This document shows, piece after piece, positions 35,112 to 46,035 of a stretch of DNA of 64,000 nucleotides; the first letter of the stretch is position 1, and each line of letters opens with the position of its first letter. Under the pieces are notes generated by a model. The model was not told the origin of the DNA and did no database searches. It saw nothing but the letters and a program-made list of their open reading frames with translations. Origin of the DNA: Hydrocarboniphaga sp. (lineage in GTDB: Bacteria; Pseudomonadota; Gammaproteobacteria; Nevskiales; Nevskiaceae); assembly GCF_028291725.1 (NCBI RefSeq), contig NZ_JAQGNT010000044.1, positions 23,332 to 87,331 on the forward strand, in the 5' to 3' direction. Position numbers and translations under genes: made by a program.

Positions 35112-35308
35112 GAGTCAAGCCGGCGGTGCCGGTATCAACTCGTAGGGCGGGTCATGACCCGCCGTTTTGGCACACTCAGACAGAAACTGGCGGGTCGCGA
35201 CCCGCCCTACGCCGGGGCCTGTTCCGGTCTGAAGACACGCAGCGTCGCCCTCGCTACGGCGTTCGAGAAATTCACAGCCTCTGAGTCAAGCTGGCGGTGC
35301 CCGTATCA
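35112..35308. repeat. 26-bp duplication flanking a GTAGGGCGGGT inverted repeat
   Basis: The segment at 35112-35137 recurs at 35283-35308 with two mismatches. The right copy is the 3' end of the efflux gene at 35286; the left copy would encode the same C-terminal APPA and stop. Between them lie CGTAGGGCGGGTCATGACCC... (35141-35163) and its inverted partner ending in CCCGCCCTACG (35189-35211). The pattern looks like insertion of a small palindromic element with duplication of the gene end. Confidence 0.65.
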
Positions 35309-36725
35309 GGCCATCACTCAGGCCACCACCCAGCGACTGGATCAGAGCCAATCGAGCGAGGGCCAGTTCCGCATCGATCTGCAGCGCGGCATCCCGCGTG
35401 CTCAGGAATTGAGTCTGCGCGGTGATTTCGCTACGCCTGTCGTCCATGCCCTGACTGACACGAGTCTCGGTGGCCAGCCGGACTTTCTCCGCTGCCAGCA
35501 GCCGCTGCACCATCGTCTCCCGCCGCCCAAGCAGTGTCTTACAGTCCAGCATCCGCGTGGCTACGTCCTGCGCTGCGCCGACCACGACCTCGTCGTAAGC
35601 CGCGACGGCACTGTCGAGATTGGCCTTGCGCACTCCGTATTGCGCGCGCAAGCCGCGGATATCGAAGATTGGCAGATAGAGCGCCGCGCCAAGACTCGCC
35701 GCCTGGCTGCCGGTATCCGCCAATTTCGACAACTGCAGACTCGACAGTCCCGCCAGCGCCGAAAGCCGTAAATCCGGGTAGTAAGCGGCTCGAACCTCAT
35801 CCACGTTCTGCACTGCTGCCTCCACTCGCCAGCGGCTTGCGACGATATCCGGACGCCGCGCGATCAAACCCAAGCCGAGATCGGAGGGTGCGTCGAGTGC
35901 GGGAACGATTGCGGTAGCGGTACGCTCCAGCAACAGTTCATCGGGCACTACTCCGGCCAGCGCGGCAATCGCCAAGCGATGTCGCTGACGCGAAGCCTCG
36001 CGCAGCAACACCGCGTCGCGTGCCCGATCGGTTTCGACATCCAACTGATACAGCGGCAGGCCATCGTCCAACCCTTGCTGTGACCGCAGCTGTTGCAGAT
36101 CACGCCAGCGCGCAAAAAGCGAGACTTGCTGCTCTGCGATATCAAGCCTGGCCGTGTCGCTCTGCCACGACAGATACTCCGATGCGATCGCGGTGATCAG
36201 AATCAATCGACTCGCGGCTGCCTCCGCTTCTGCCGCACGCCCACGGTCGACGGCGGCGGTGATCGCGGAACGTTGACGCCCCCACCAATCCAGGTTCGCC
36301 TGGAATTGCAGCGCCGCATCGGCCTGGCTGTACCAGTCGAACCCCAGCAGACGACTGGAAATCAAGCCGTTCTCGCTGAGCTGATTACGCGAAATATCCG
36401 CAGTCGCCGCCAGTTGCACACCACTTTGGGCCTGGGCCAGCGCCGAAGCCGCATCGGCAGCGGCGATTCGCGCCTGCGCCGTCTTCAGACTCGGCGAGCC
36501 CTGCAGGGCGGCGCCGATCAATTCGTCGAGTTGCGGATCTCCAAAAGTTTTCCACCAGTCTGCTACCGGCCATACCGCCGCTCCCGCGACAGCCTCATTC
36601 TGCTCAACCGGAGCCAGCTGCCGCAGTGTCGGCGTACTTTTGACGGGCGGCGCCACGCACGCGACGAGCAGAAACGCTGTGGCTAGCGCTAACCCCGTAA
36701 CAGCTTTGGCTGGACAGAATCTCAT
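35286..36725 (-). CDS. RND efflux outer-membrane factor (NodT/TolC-like lipoprotein)
   Basis: A 479-residue outer-membrane factor. The N-terminus ends in a lipobox (AFLLVAC, Cys near residue 23), and two repeated halves contain the family's WWKTFGDPQLDELIGAALQGSPSLKTAQARI and the GLIARRPDIVASRWRVEAA motifs. It would form the trimeric exit duct for the RND pump encoded at 37373-41682. It follows MarR with a three-base gap on the minus strand, so regulator and duct are cotranscribed and divergent from the pump. Confidence 0.92.
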   Translation of the reverse strand: MRFCPAKAVTGLALATAFLLVACVAPPVKSTPTLRQLAPVEQNEAVAGAAVWPVADWWKTFGDPQLDELIGAALQGSPSLKTAQARIAAADAASALAQAQSGVQLAATADISRNQLSENGLISSRLLGFDWYSQADAALQFQANLDWWGRQRSAITAAVDRGRAAEAEAAASRLILITAIASEYLSWQSDTARLDIAEQQVSLFARWRDLQQLRSQQGLDDGLPLYQLDVETDRARDAVLLREASRQRHRLAIAALAGVVPDELLLERTATAIVPALDAPSDLGLGLIARRPDIVASRWRVEAAVQNVDEVRAAYYPDLRLSALAGLSSLQLSKLADTGSQAASLGAALYLPIFDIRGLRAQYGVRKANLDSAVAAYDEVVVGAAQDVATRMLDCKTLLGRRETMVQRLLAAEKVRLATETRVSQGMDDRRSEITAQTQFLSTRDAALQIDAELALARLALIQSLGGGLSDGLIRAPPA

Positions 36726-36728
36726 CCG

Positions 36729-37256
36729 TCAAATCGATGCACGCATCCGCCGCTCGCCGTTGGCCAGCGACGCAACAAAGCGCCGCAGCAGCTTGTCGAG
36801 CTGAGTAATGTCCGCGGGCTTCAGCCCTTCGAGGGCCAGCGACAATGGTGCAGCCAGTGTCGGCAACGTCGCGCGCACCAGGCGCCGACCCTCCGCCGTG
36901 ATGCGGATGATGCGGCGTCGGCCATCATCGCCGTCGGTGCTCCGCGAGACATATGACTGAGATACCAGCCCTGCGAGGATATGCGTCATATTCGCGCGCG
37001 TCTGACCCACCAGCTCGCAGAGCTGGCTCGGAGTGGCAGTTCCCTGTTCACTGCTAAAGATCAGCATCAGCGTATGGAACGAGCTCTCGGTGAACCCGAA
37101 CGGGCGCATCACCGGCTCGAGAAAGTTGGACAGTCCCTGGTTCGCAGCACGCATCAGACGCATCAACGCGATGATATCGACCGGGACCCCGGGCATGTTG
37201 TCCACCATGCGCGGCGTGCTTGCATCGATTGCATCGACCCGGTCGGTTCCCTTCAT
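36729..37256 (-). CDS. MarR-family transcriptional regulator
   Basis: A 175-residue winged-helix regulator. TPSQLCELVGQTRANMTHILAGLVSQSYVSR is the recognition region, and STDGDDGRRRIIRITAEGRRL is the wing with its DxR residues. MarR proteins usually repress efflux genes and release DNA on binding a phenolic or other ligand. It is divergent from the RND pump genes and probably controls both operons through the 117-base region between them. Confidence 0.9.
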   Translation of the reverse strand: MKGTDRVDAIDASTPRMVDNMPGVPVDIIALMRLMRAANQGLSNFLEPVMRPFGFTESSFHTLMLIFSSEQGTATPSQLCELVGQTRANMTHILAGLVSQSYVSRSTDGDDGRRRIIRITAEGRRLVRATLPTLAAPLSLALEGLKPADITQLDKLLRRFVASLANGERRMRASI

Positions 37257-37269
37257 AATGATCGTATGG

Positions 37270-37287
37270 TAGTTTAACGCTGTACTA
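37270..37287 (+). promoter_or_regulatory. Candidate MarR operator
   Basis: TAGTTTAACGCTGTACTA has matching ends TAGT and ACTA, with a further ACTA at 37291-37294. It is AT-rich and lies in the divergent region between MarR and the pump, where such an operator is expected. The symmetry is imperfect. Confidence 0.4.
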
Positions 37288-37372
37288 AATACTAACAGCT
37301 CCTCGCCGGCGGCGCACGAATCAAAGCACGATTCGAAAACCGCTCGACGACAGGATCTCTCGGGGAGATGGC

Positions 37373-40300
37373 GTGGGAATTTCCGGCCGTATCGCGGCCT
37401 ATTTCCTCGGCTCGCAAATCACGCCACTGATTGCGATCGCCGTGCTTGTAGCCGGCATTTTCGCGTTGCTGGTGACGCCGCGCGAAGAAGAGCCCAAGGT
37501 CGACATTACGCTGGTCGACATCTTCATTCCCTATCCGGGCGCATCGGCACGGGATGTGGAAGCGCAGGTGACGAGCCCCGCGGAACGCCTTCTGTCGCGC
37601 ATATCCGGCGTCGATCATATCGTCTCTGCGGCTCGCCCCGGAGCGGCGCTCATCACTGTGCAGTTCGTCGTCGGGCAGGACCCGACGCAAGCGCTGGTGC
37701 GGCTGCAGGACACGATCAACGCCAGCCGCGACTGGCTTGATCCCACGCTGGGAATCGGCGAGCCCCTGATCAAAAGCCGAGCAATCGACGACATTCCGGT
37801 TTTCACGGCGACCCTGTGGACCCGCGATCCACAGCGCAGCGCCTACGATCTCGGCGAAGTGGCCCGCAGCCTCGAAGCGGAGATCAAGCGCATCGCCGGC
37901 ACGCGCGACGTCGAGATCATCGGCGGACCGCGGCGCGCGTTGCGCATCCTGCTCGATCCCGCGCGCCTGCAGGCTTATGGTCTTGCCCCGCTTGAGCTGC
38001 GCGACAAACTGTTGCTCACTGCACGATCACAGACCGCGGGAACCCTGGTCAACCAGGACCGCGAGATCCTGGTCAGGACCGGCGAAGCATTCCAATCGGC
38101 GGACGACGTCGGCAGGGTGATCGTCGCGGTACACGACGGGCGGCCGGTGTTCTTGTCGGAGGTCGCCAAGATCATCGACGGTCCCGATCAGCCGACAGAC
38201 TTTGTCTGGTTCGGCCCCGGACCTGCGAGTTCGACGGCATCGGACGGTGTCTATCCGGCCGTCACGCTGACGGTGTCGAAGATGAGCGGCGTCAACGCTT
38301 CGGCGCTGACGGCGACCATAGAATCCCGCCTGAGAAGTTTGCGCGGCGTTTTGATACCGGATGGCGTCGAGTTCGCCATCACCCGCGATTTCGGCGAGAC
38401 CGCAGCTGAAAAATCACATGTGCTGATCTTCAAGCTGGCGTTCATCACCTTGCTGGTCACCGTCATGGTGCTGATCGTGCTCGGCTGGCGCGACGCGCTG
38501 GTGATCGGGATCGCGGTGAGCCTCACGCTGCTGATGACACTGTTCGCGTCCTGGGCGGTCGGCTTCACCATCAACCGGGTGTCCTTGTTTGCGGTGATCT
38601 TCTCGGTAGGCTTCCTGGTCGACGATGCGATCGTGGTCGTCGAGAACATCAACCGCTGTCGCGGCCTGCGGCCGCACGATCGGCTGATCGACATCATTCC
38701 ACGAGCAGTCGACGAAGTCGGTAGCCCGACCATCCTGGCGACGTTCACGGTGATATTCGCGCTGATGCCTCTCGCGGTCGTTCCGGGCTTGATGGGCCAC
38801 TTCCTGCGAGCGGTGCCGATCAATGCGTCGATGGGCATGTTCCTTTCGCTGGTCATCGCCTTCGTCATCACGCCGTGGCTGACGCTACATATCTTGTCTT
38901 CGGGCTCTCACGCCAAAGCACATGCCGATGCAGGCGCCGCATCGAAGCCAGGCCGCATGCAGCTTGCGTTCAACCAGCTCACACGCCGTACGATCGGCCT
39001 GCTGATCGACCCACAGCGAGGCCGGCGGCGACGCCGTTTTCTGTACGCTGGCGTGATGCTCGCAATCTTGGCGGCACTGTGTCTGCCGGCGTTCAAGATC
39101 GTGCTGCTGAAGCTGCTGTCGGTCGACAATCAATCGGAAATCCTGGTCGTGCTCGACATGCCGGTGGGCACACCGGTCGAGACCACGTCGAATGTGCTGC
39201 TGGAAATGTCCGATGTACTGCAGCAGATTCCGGAGATGACCGACTACGAGATCTATGCGGGAACGGCCAGTCCGATCAACCTGCAGGGCCTGGTGCGGCA
39301 GTATTACCTGCGCCAGTCGCCCGAACTCGGCGTGATCCACGTCAACCTGCTCGATCGCGAGCATCGCAAACACCAGAGCCACGAAATCGCGGTATCGGTG
39401 CGCGGCCGCATCGAGGCCATCGCCCGCGATCACGGCGGCGACGCTCGCCTGGCCGAGGTGCCGCCCGGCCCGCCAGTGGTCTCACCGATCGTTGCCGAAA
39501 TCTACGGTCCTGACTACGACGGCCAGAAAGCCGTGGCGCGTTTTGTTCGCTCGGCATTCGAAAGCACGCCGGACAGCATCAGCATTTACGACAGCCTCGG
39601 CGGTACCGGCGAGCAGGCGACACTGCGGATCAGAGACCAGAAGGCGGCCCTGCTGGGAGTGAACCAGACCGACATTGCCGAGGTGCTGCGCATGGGGCTG
39701 TCGGGACGCGAGGTGCTGACGCTGAGCGATACCCAACTGCAGCACGGTGTGCCGATCCGCCTATTGCTGCCTCGGGAAAGCGCGGACTCGATGCAGCAGC
39801 TGCTCGATCTCGGTGCGAGATCGGCGAGCGGCGAACTTGTTCCGCTCTCGGCACTGGTGGACATCGTGCCGGGGACGCGCGACAGCGTCATCCTGCACAA
39901 GGACTTGCGGCCCGTCGTATATGTATTCGGCGATCTGGGCGGCAAGCTGGACTCACCGCTGTACGGCATGTTCGATATTCGCGCGCGCCTTCAGCAATTG
40001 GCGCCGAACGAGGCTTCACTTCCAGACGGCAAGCTGCATGATTTTCTGACCGGAATGCCCGACATCTACGACGGTTACAGCGTCAGATGGGACGGCGACT
40101 GGGACATTACTTTCAAGACCTTCCGCAACATCGGCGGCGCCTACGTCGTCGGGCTCAGCTTCATCTATCTGCTGCTGGTGGCCTATTTCAAGTCGTATGT
40201 CACGCCGCTGCTGGTCATGGCGCCGATCCCGCTGACGATTATCGGCGTGCTTCCCGGCCACATGCTGCTCGGCATGCGCTTCACCGCGTCGTCGGTCATC

Positions 40301-40633
40301 GGCATGGCGGCACTCGCCGGCATCATGGTGCGCAACTCGATCCTGCTCGTGCAGTTCATCGACGAACAGGTAGCGGCCGGCACGCCTCTGGACGACGCGG
40401 TGATCGATTCGACGATCGCGCGTGCGCGGCCGATCGGCCTGGCCGGGCTTGCCGCGATGCTCGGCGGCATTCTGCTGATCGACGACCCGATCTTCGGGGG
40501 CCTCGCTACCAGCCTGCTGTTTGGAGTTTTCGCGGCGACCGCGCTGACCTTGCTGCTATTGCCGCCGCTCTACCACGGTCTGCTGCAGCGGCGCTTGAAA
40601 CACCAGAAAGCCTTCTTGGATGACGTGCAATGA
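37373..40633 (+). CDS. RND-superfamily efflux pump, inner-membrane subunit (AcrB-like)
   Basis: A 1086-residue RND pump with the usual two repeats of six transmembrane helices each and large periplasmic loops. TM1 starts at residue 10 or so (ITPLIAIAVLVAGIFALLV), and TM4 carries the proton-relay Asp pair in FLVDDAIVVVENI. The GTG at 37373 follows GGGGAG; the ATG six bases earlier is in another frame. Family members export hydrophobic compounds, drugs or heavy metals; the TM4 Asp-Asp suggests the hydrophobe group, but the HAE-1 vs metal branch is not certain. Confidence 0.9.
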   Translation: MGISGRIAAYFLGSQITPLIAIAVLVAGIFALLVTPREEEPKVDITLVDIFIPYPGASARDVEAQVTSPAERLLSRISGVDHIVSAARPGAALITVQFVVGQDPTQALVRLQDTINASRDWLDPTLGIGEPLIKSRAIDDIPVFTATLWTRDPQRSAYDLGEVARSLEAEIKRIAGTRDVEIIGGPRRALRILLDPARLQAYGLAPLELRDKLLLTARSQTAGTLVNQDREILVRTGEAFQSADDVGRVIVAVHDGRPVFLSEVAKIIDGPDQPTDFVWFGPGPASSTASDGVYPAVTLTVSKMSGVNASALTATIESRLRSLRGVLIPDGVEFAITRDFGETAAEKSHVLIFKLAFITLLVTVMVLIVLGWRDALVIGIAVSLTLLMTLFASWAVGFTINRVSLFAVIFSVGFLVDDAIVVVENINRCRGLRPHDRLIDIIPRAVDEVGSPTILATFTVIFALMPLAVVPGLMGHFLRAVPINASMGMFLSLVIAFVITPWLTLHILSSGSHAKAHADAGAASKPGRMQLAFNQLTRRTIGLLIDPQRGRRRRRFLYAGVMLAILAALCLPAFKIVLLKLLSVDNQSEILVVLDMPVGTPVETTSNVLLEMSDVLQQIPEMTDYEIYAGTASPINLQGLVRQYYLRQSPELGVIHVNLLDREHRKHQSHEIAVSVRGRIEAIARDHGGDARLAEVPPGPPVVSPIVAEIYGPDYDGQKAVARFVRSAFESTPDSISIYDSLGGTGEQATLRIRDQKAALLGVNQTDIAEVLRMGLSGREVLTLSDTQLQHGVPIRLLLPRESADSMQQLLDLGARSASGELVPLSALVDIVPGTRDSVILHKDLRPVVYVFGDLGGKLDSPLYGMFDIRARLQQLAPNEASLPDGKLHDFLTGMPDIYDGYSVRWDGDWDITFKTFRNIGGAYVVGLSFIYLLLVAYFKSYVTPLLVMAPIPLTIIGVLPGHMLLGMRFTASSVIGMAALAGIMVRNSILLVQFIDEQVAAGTPLDDAVIDSTIARARPIGLAGLAAMLGGILLIDDPIFGGLATSLLFGVFAATALTLLLLPPLYHGLLQRRLKHQKAFLDDVQ

Positions 40634-41682
40634 AACAGTGCCCGATCGTAGAACTGATGGCCCTCATCGGCGTCGCCGGCGCCGCGTTGTCGTGTTCGAC
40701 ATGGGCCGCAGGCGCCGAGAGGCCACGCGAGACCAGCAAGGTCGAATGGCGCGAAGTCGCGTCGTCCTGGCCCGCCGAAGCCAAAGTCGAAGCGGCGCGC
40801 CAGGCGACGATAGAAGCGCAGGTCGGCGGCCGCGTCAGCGAGCTGCCGTTTGACGTGGGCCAATCGGTACGCCGCGGTCAGGTACTCGTACGCATCGAGG
40901 ACCGCGAAGCCCGCGCCGCGATGGGTTCGCGCGAAGCACGCACGCGACAGGCCGACGCCGAGCTTGCCCATTCCAAGGCGCAGTACGAGCGTGCCGAGCG
41001 CGTGCGCAGCCTCAATCCCGATGCCCTGAGCGAGTCTGCGCTCGGCGAGGCGCGCGCCGCCTATCAGAGCGCCCTGGCGGCGCAGGCTTCGGCCCGCGCC
41101 GAACTGGGCCTGGCCGTGATTACCGCACCGTTCGACGGCATCGTCGCGCGCCGCGACATCGCGGTCGGCGACATGGCCGCTCCCGGCAAAGCCTTGCTGT
41201 GGTTGTACGACCCGTCGAGTTTGCGGCTGGTCGTGGACGTGCCGCAGAGCCGGCTGGCCGACGTGCAGGCGAGCCCGCACGCGAGCATCGAACCGCGCGA
41301 CTCGCAAGCCCTGTTCGAAGCCCAGCGCATCGAGTTCCCGCCCGCGGCGGATCCACGTACGCAGAGCACGCGCGTACGCGTCTATCCGCCGGACGGCATC
41401 ACCCAACTGCGGCCTGGAACCTTCTCTCGCGTGATTTTCTCGGGCCCGCCAAGCCAGACGCTCACGATCACGCAGGACGCCGTGCTGCGGCGCGGCGAGA
41501 TTACCGCCGCCTATACCGTCAATGCCGATGGCTCGCTGTCGATGCGCCAGATCCGGGTCGGCCGTGCGGTCGCTGGAGACCGGCTCCAGGTTCTGGCCGG
41601 GCTGAAAGCGGGACAGTCCGTGGTCCGCCGTCCGGTCGAGGCCGATATCCGTAGACGCTCGTCCGACGGCCCGAAGAAATAG
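40630..41682 (+). CDS. RND periplasmic adaptor (membrane-fusion protein)
   Basis: A 350-residue adaptor. After a signal peptide (about 1-28) come the lipoyl/barrel-sandwich halves: [35 protein letters not shown] and [23 protein letters not shown], separated by a helical hairpin rich in Ala, Glu and Arg. The C-terminal half has the beta-barrel strand typical of the HlyD/AcrA family. It overlaps the pump gene by ATGA and links the pump to the outer-membrane duct at 35286. Confidence 0.91.
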   Translation: MKQCPIVELMALIGVAGAALSCSTWAAGAERPRETSKVEWREVASSWPAEAKVEAARQATIEAQVGGRVSELPFDVGQSVRRGQVLVRIEDREARAAMGSREARTRQADAELAHSKAQYERAERVRSLNPDALSESALGEARAAYQSALAAQASARAELGLAVITAPFDGIVARRDIAVGDMAAPGKALLWLYDPSSLRLVVDVPQSRLADVQASPHASIEPRDSQALFEAQRIEFPPAADPRTQSTRVRVYPPDGITQLRPGTFSRVIFSGPPSQTLTITQDAVLRRGEITAAYTVNADGSLSMRQIRVGRAVAGDRLQVLAGLKAGQSVVRRPVEADIRRRSSDGPKK

Positions 41683-41737
41683 CCGAAGACTGGCCCCTCG
41701 AACTAGCCAGCCAATCTACCATCCTGCAACGGCTCGC

Positions 41738-43339
41738 TCAGGCGTCGCCCCAATCTTCACCGATCATCTGGGCGCCCTTCTCGGCGATCATGATGGTCGG
41801 CGCGTTGGTATTGGCCGAAGGCAGGGTCGGCATTATGGATGCGTCGATCACACGCAAACCCTTGAGCCCGATGACACGCAGGCGCGAATCGACGACGGCG
41901 TTGTCGCCAGCGCCCATGCTGCAGGTTCCGGCGGCGTGATAGCCGATGCCGATGTTGTCCGGAATCCAGTCCTGCCACTGCCGGTCTTCGGTCAGCGGTT
42001 TCAGCGGCGACAACGGGCCGATCAGATACTTCGCGAATGCGGGTTGCGCGAAAATCTTCTCGATGATCCGGCAGCCCTGCACCATCGCCTCGGCGTCGCG
42101 CGCATCGCTGAGCAGGCGGTAGTCGATCACCGGTAGATCCTGTGGATCCTTGCTGCGCAGCGTAATCGTGCCCCGGCTATAGGGCCGCAGCGGATTCGCC
42201 GCCATGTACACGCCCGGCTTCTTGGCCAGCGCCGGCTTGCTGCCGGTGAAGTCGATCGCCAGCGGCACGAAGCTGATCTGCATGTCCGGATCTTTCAGGT
42301 CGGAGCGCGTCTTGAAGCAGGCCATGGCCTGATTCGCCGACGTCGTCAGCATGCCCTGCCTCGACCTCAGATATTGAATCAGCGAACGCAGCAGATTGAT
42401 CGGGCCGAGCTGGGTGTTGTAGGTCGGGATATTGACCTGCTTGGAAATGCCGACGACCGGATGTTCCTGCAAATTCTGGCCGACACCGGCGACATGCAGC
42501 CGCGTCACAATTCCGGACTTCGACAGAGTCTCGCCTGGGCCGATTCCCGAGCGCATCAGGATCGCCGGAGACGAGATCGCACCCGCGCTGAGGATGACTT
42601 CGCGGCGCGCACGAATCTCGACCCGATTCGCGCCCTGACGATATTCCACGCCGACGACGCGTTCGTTCTCGATCACCAGTTTGTCGACCATGCAATCGGT
42701 CAGGATTTGCAGATTCGGGCGAGCGCGAGCCGGATCGAGATAGGCACGCGCAGTACTGGCCCGCTCGCCGTTCTTCATCGTCGTCAAAGACAGGAACGCG
42801 CCGAACTGATCGCCGCCGCAATACTCGTCGAGCTTCGGTACGCCGGCCTCGCCGCAGGCGTCGACGAACACCGCTGCGATCGGATGCGAGACGCGCGGCG
42901 GCGATACCGTCAGCGGACCCTCGCTACCGTGTACCGGGCTGATCGGGCCGACATAGGTTTCGGAGCGGATGAAATACGGCAGCACTTCGTCGAACGACCA
43001 GCCCATGCAACCCGCTCCGGACCAGCCGTCATAGTCCGAGCGTATGCCGCGGATATACACCTGGCCGTTGATCGAGCTGCTGCCGCCGAGCATCTTGCCG
43101 CTGCTGGCCGGAATGACTTTATTGCGGATGAAAGAGTCCGGCTCCGCCTTGTACTGCCAGTCGCGCTTGGAGCCCATCAAGGCGAAGAATCCGGCAGGCA
43201 TGCTACCGAGCAAACCCGGCGGCTCCTTGCCGGCTTCGAGCAGCGCAACCTGGACAGGCGACGAAGCGGAGAGCCGGTTCGCCAGTACACAGCCCGCGCT
43301 GCCGCCGCCCACGATGACATAATCGGCTTCCAGCATCAC
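41738..43339 (-). CDS. GMC-family FAD oxidoreductase (choline-dehydrogenase-like)
   Basis: A 533-residue flavoprotein. The ADP-binding motif [16 protein letters not shown] is at the N-terminus, followed by GMC motifs [18 protein letters not shown] and [20 protein letters not shown]; near the C-terminus [11 protein letters not shown] gives the His and Thr-Cys of the choline-dehydrogenase subgroup. It oxidises an alcohol to an aldehyde or ketone and passes electrons to quinone or another acceptor. A CCAAACGATTGG element lies 115 bases upstream of the start, so it likely belongs to the shared regulon. Confidence 0.9.
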   Translation of the reverse strand: MMLEADYVIVGGGSAGCVLANRLSASSPVQVALLEAGKEPPGLLGSMPAGFFALMGSKRDWQYKAEPDSFIRNKVIPASSGKMLGGSSSINGQVYIRGIRSDYDGWSGAGCMGWSFDEVLPYFIRSETYVGPISPVHGSEGPLTVSPPRVSHPIAAVFVDACGEAGVPKLDEYCGGDQFGAFLSLTTMKNGERASTARAYLDPARARPNLQILTDCMVDKLVIENERVVGVEYRQGANRVEIRARREVILSAGAISSPAILMRSGIGPGETLSKSGIVTRLHVAGVGQNLQEHPVVGISKQVNIPTYNTQLGPINLLRSLIQYLRSRQGMLTTSANQAMACFKTRSDLKDPDMQISFVPLAIDFTGSKPALAKKPGVYMAANPLRPYSRGTITLRSKDPQDLPVIDYRLLSDARDAEAMVQGCRIIEKIFAQPAFAKYLIGPLSPLKPLTEDRQWQDWIPDNIGIGYHAAGTCSMGAGDNAVVDSRLRVIGLKGLRVIDASIMPTLPSANTNAPTIMIAEKGAQMIGEDWGDA

Positions 43340-43453
43340 TTCTCCTCACTCGTTATTACTCGTTATTTTTGGCGATCCACCTAAAGCAGCCGAGACCGCG
43401 GCAGCGGCCGGGATCGCGTGCTCATTATCAACCGCATTCATCGTCAATACCTA

Positions 43454-43465
43454 CCAAACGATTGG
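43454..43465 (+). promoter_or_regulatory. CCAAACGRTTGG operator, site 4
   Basis: Exact CCAAACGATTGG flanked by TA and CT, 115 bases before the GMC oxidoreductase start at 43339, in the gap downstream of the broken TonB receptor. Confidence 0.7.
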
Positions 43466-43499
43466 CTTATTTTATTGCATGAATCGGGGCGCGAAGTCA

Positions 43500-45825
43500 T
43501 CAAAAACTCAGGTCCGCGATAAGCCCGTACTGAACACCATAAGCCAGCGTGCTCAAAATGCCGAAGTCCGTCTGGAATTTGCTGATGTGATAGGTCTCGT
43601 CGAAGATGTTCTTGCCGAACGCGGTCAGACGCAGCTGCCAGGGCAGATATCGATAGCTGACATGGGCGTTGACCAGCTGATAGGCATCTTCCTTGTAGTC
43701 CGGCTTGTTCTCGGCGCTGTAGTAGAAGCCCGAGTTGTAGTAGGTATCGGCAGCGAGCTCAACCTCGCCGTTGGAACCGGCGCCCAGCGTCTGCGATATA
43801 CCGAGGCCGCCGGACCATCTGGGCGTGCGTTCGACCCTGGCACCGGAGAAGTCCTGATTGTTCTGGTAAATACCGGTGGTTTCGTTGTAGCCCTGGCCTT
43901 CGCTGTATTTCTTGTATTTCGCATTCAAGAAAGCGCCATTGGCGGTGATGACCAGGCCCGGATCCCAGTCGGCAAGAGGGACCAGCGTCAGGTCGAACTC
44001 GGCGCCTTTGACGTCGGTCTTCTCGGCGTTGCCCAGCGATACGGCACCGCCGGAAATCAGCGATACGAAACCGACCTGCTTGTTCTTGATCCGGTTGTCG
44101 AAGACCGCCGAATTGAAGCGCAGCAAATGGTCGAAGAAGTCGGCCTTCATGCCAAGCTCGTACGTGGTGACCAGCTCGGGCTCAACGAAGGTCGGCGGCG
44201 CATAGATATTGATGACGTTGTAGGTGCCGCTCTTGAAGCCCTGCGACCGCGAGCCGTAGAACATCACACCCTGGCTCGGCTTGTAGCTGGCGACCAGGCG
44301 CGATGAGAAGTTCGTCGTATGGTTGCTTTGCAGCGCGAACGGCAACACCGTCACCAGAGTGTCCGTGGCCGGCAGATATACCGCCGTATCCGCATAAGTC
44401 AGAGAGCGATTTCGTGCCGACGGCGCCGCGGGCATGAACATTGGCGTCGATGTCCTGGTTCAGCGTGTCGATCAGCTTTTCGAAGAACGGAGAATCCGGA
44501 GGGCTGATTCCGGACAGGCTGAAAAGATTGTCGATCAGATTGGGCGCGGGTTGCAGGTAGATGTGCTTGAAACCGCCTTCGCCCTTCAGATAGTAGACTC
44601 CAACGACCCAACTACAGGACTCGCCGAGCCAGCCACCGGGCTTGGACAGCAACTGCAGTTCCGCAGTCTTGGCCTTGGTAAATTCGCCTTCGGTACTGAA
44701 CGACACCAGCGGATACATCGTGCCGTCGAAATCGTACGCGGAGTAGTCGGAATTCGTCAGCTGATCGGCGCCCATCAGCTTGGCGTCGAACCCGGCAAGA
44801 TTCCAGGTGATCGCGGCCGCCGCGACATCGTTGCCGCCGGTCAGATACGAAGGAAAGTCGGTATTCGCGACCCGATTGTCGCTGTTGTCCTCGCCTATAT
44901 TGACGAAAGAGAACAGCGGGCTGGCCTTGATGTTCTTCGAGATCAGGCTGCCGGTCCCTTTCTGCTCCGACTTGAAATACGAGGCGTCGAGATTCAGATC
45001 GTCGGTGAGCTGCCAGTCGACTCGCAGCCGTCCGGACTTGGACTGCTGCGGAACCAGTTCCCGAGACACATGGGTGTACTGGTTGTCCTGATCCTTGTAT
45101 AGAAGATCGAGGCTGACACCCAGGCTCTGGGTGATCGGCACATTGAAATACCCCTTCGCGCGGCGCTCGTTGTAATTCCCCAGTTCGCCCTGCAAATCCG
45201 CCGCGAATTCACCGCCCGGCTTTTTTGTCACGATGCTGATGGCGCCGCCGGTGGAATTGCGGCCGAACAAAGTGCCTTGCGGCCCCTTCAGAACCTCGAC
45301 ATGCTCGACACCACCGAAATCGGTGGAAAAGCCCTGCGATGTCGGGACAAATACGCCGTCGACATAGGTGGTCACGCTCGGGTCGGCGGAGGGCACGAAG
45401 GCGTCGCTGCCGACACCGCGAATGTAGATGAACGAGAACCCGCCGAACTCGCTGATCGTCATCGCCGGCGTGATGTAGGGCAGCGCCTTGGTATCGAAGA
45501 CGCCGCGTGCATCCAGCGCCTCCGCGCTGAAAGCGGCGATCGAGATCGGCACGTCCTGGATCGCCTCCTCGCGCTTCTGCGCGGTCACCACGACTTCTTC
45601 GATCAATCGGCTGCGCCCTTTCGGGGCTTCGTCCGCGGCCGGTGGCTCGGCATCCGCCAGCGGCTCGACCGGGATGACATCGAGTGCCGCCGGCTCCGCC
45701 GACCGATCCGAAGACATCCCGGTGTCAGGTGCGGCTGCGTCGGCAACTGCGGAGTATGCGGGCGACGTCGTCGCAAGGCCTGATAGCGCCAGCAGCGCAG
45801 CCGCGAGCGTGCGAAGTATGTTCAT
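43500..45825 (-). pseudogene. TonB-dependent receptor broken by internal deletion/frameshift
   Basis: Two frames make one receptor. The upstream part starts at 45825 (MNILRTLAAALLALSG, GGAAGGAGAG upstream) with a signal peptide, Pro/Ala/Glu-rich linker, IEEVVVTAQKREEAIQDVP plug start and GTLFGRNSTGGAIS; the downstream part carries the barrel's end to YGLIADLSF. They meet near 44395-44410, where the frame changes by one base. Compared with the receptors at 18657 and 57483, about 26 residues (the strand pair equivalent to YFQGTAELTDKIALTLGGRY) are missing there, so this is an out-of-frame deletion rather than a simple base slip. The product is probably non-functional. Confidence 0.78.
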
Positions 45826-46035
45826 TTGGTCTCTCCTTCCAATGCACATTGTTGGAGCCCGAACATCCCCCCGCTCTGAATGGCAGGTTTACTTGGGGTC
45901 CGGGCTTACTGCCTGGTTGCAGGTTTTCTATTGCGAAGCGGCTGCTGCGACGCAGCCGATCCAATCATCAGCCGTACCTCCTGTCGTTCGCTTCCGATGT
46001 GGAGCCTGGGACGTGGAGCCTGGAAATTGCGCTCG

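Noticed and set aside
44395..44410. Single-base sequencing slip as the cause of the broken receptor
   Set aside because: Relatives have about 26 extra residues at this place, so a one-base change alone cannot restore a normal receptor.
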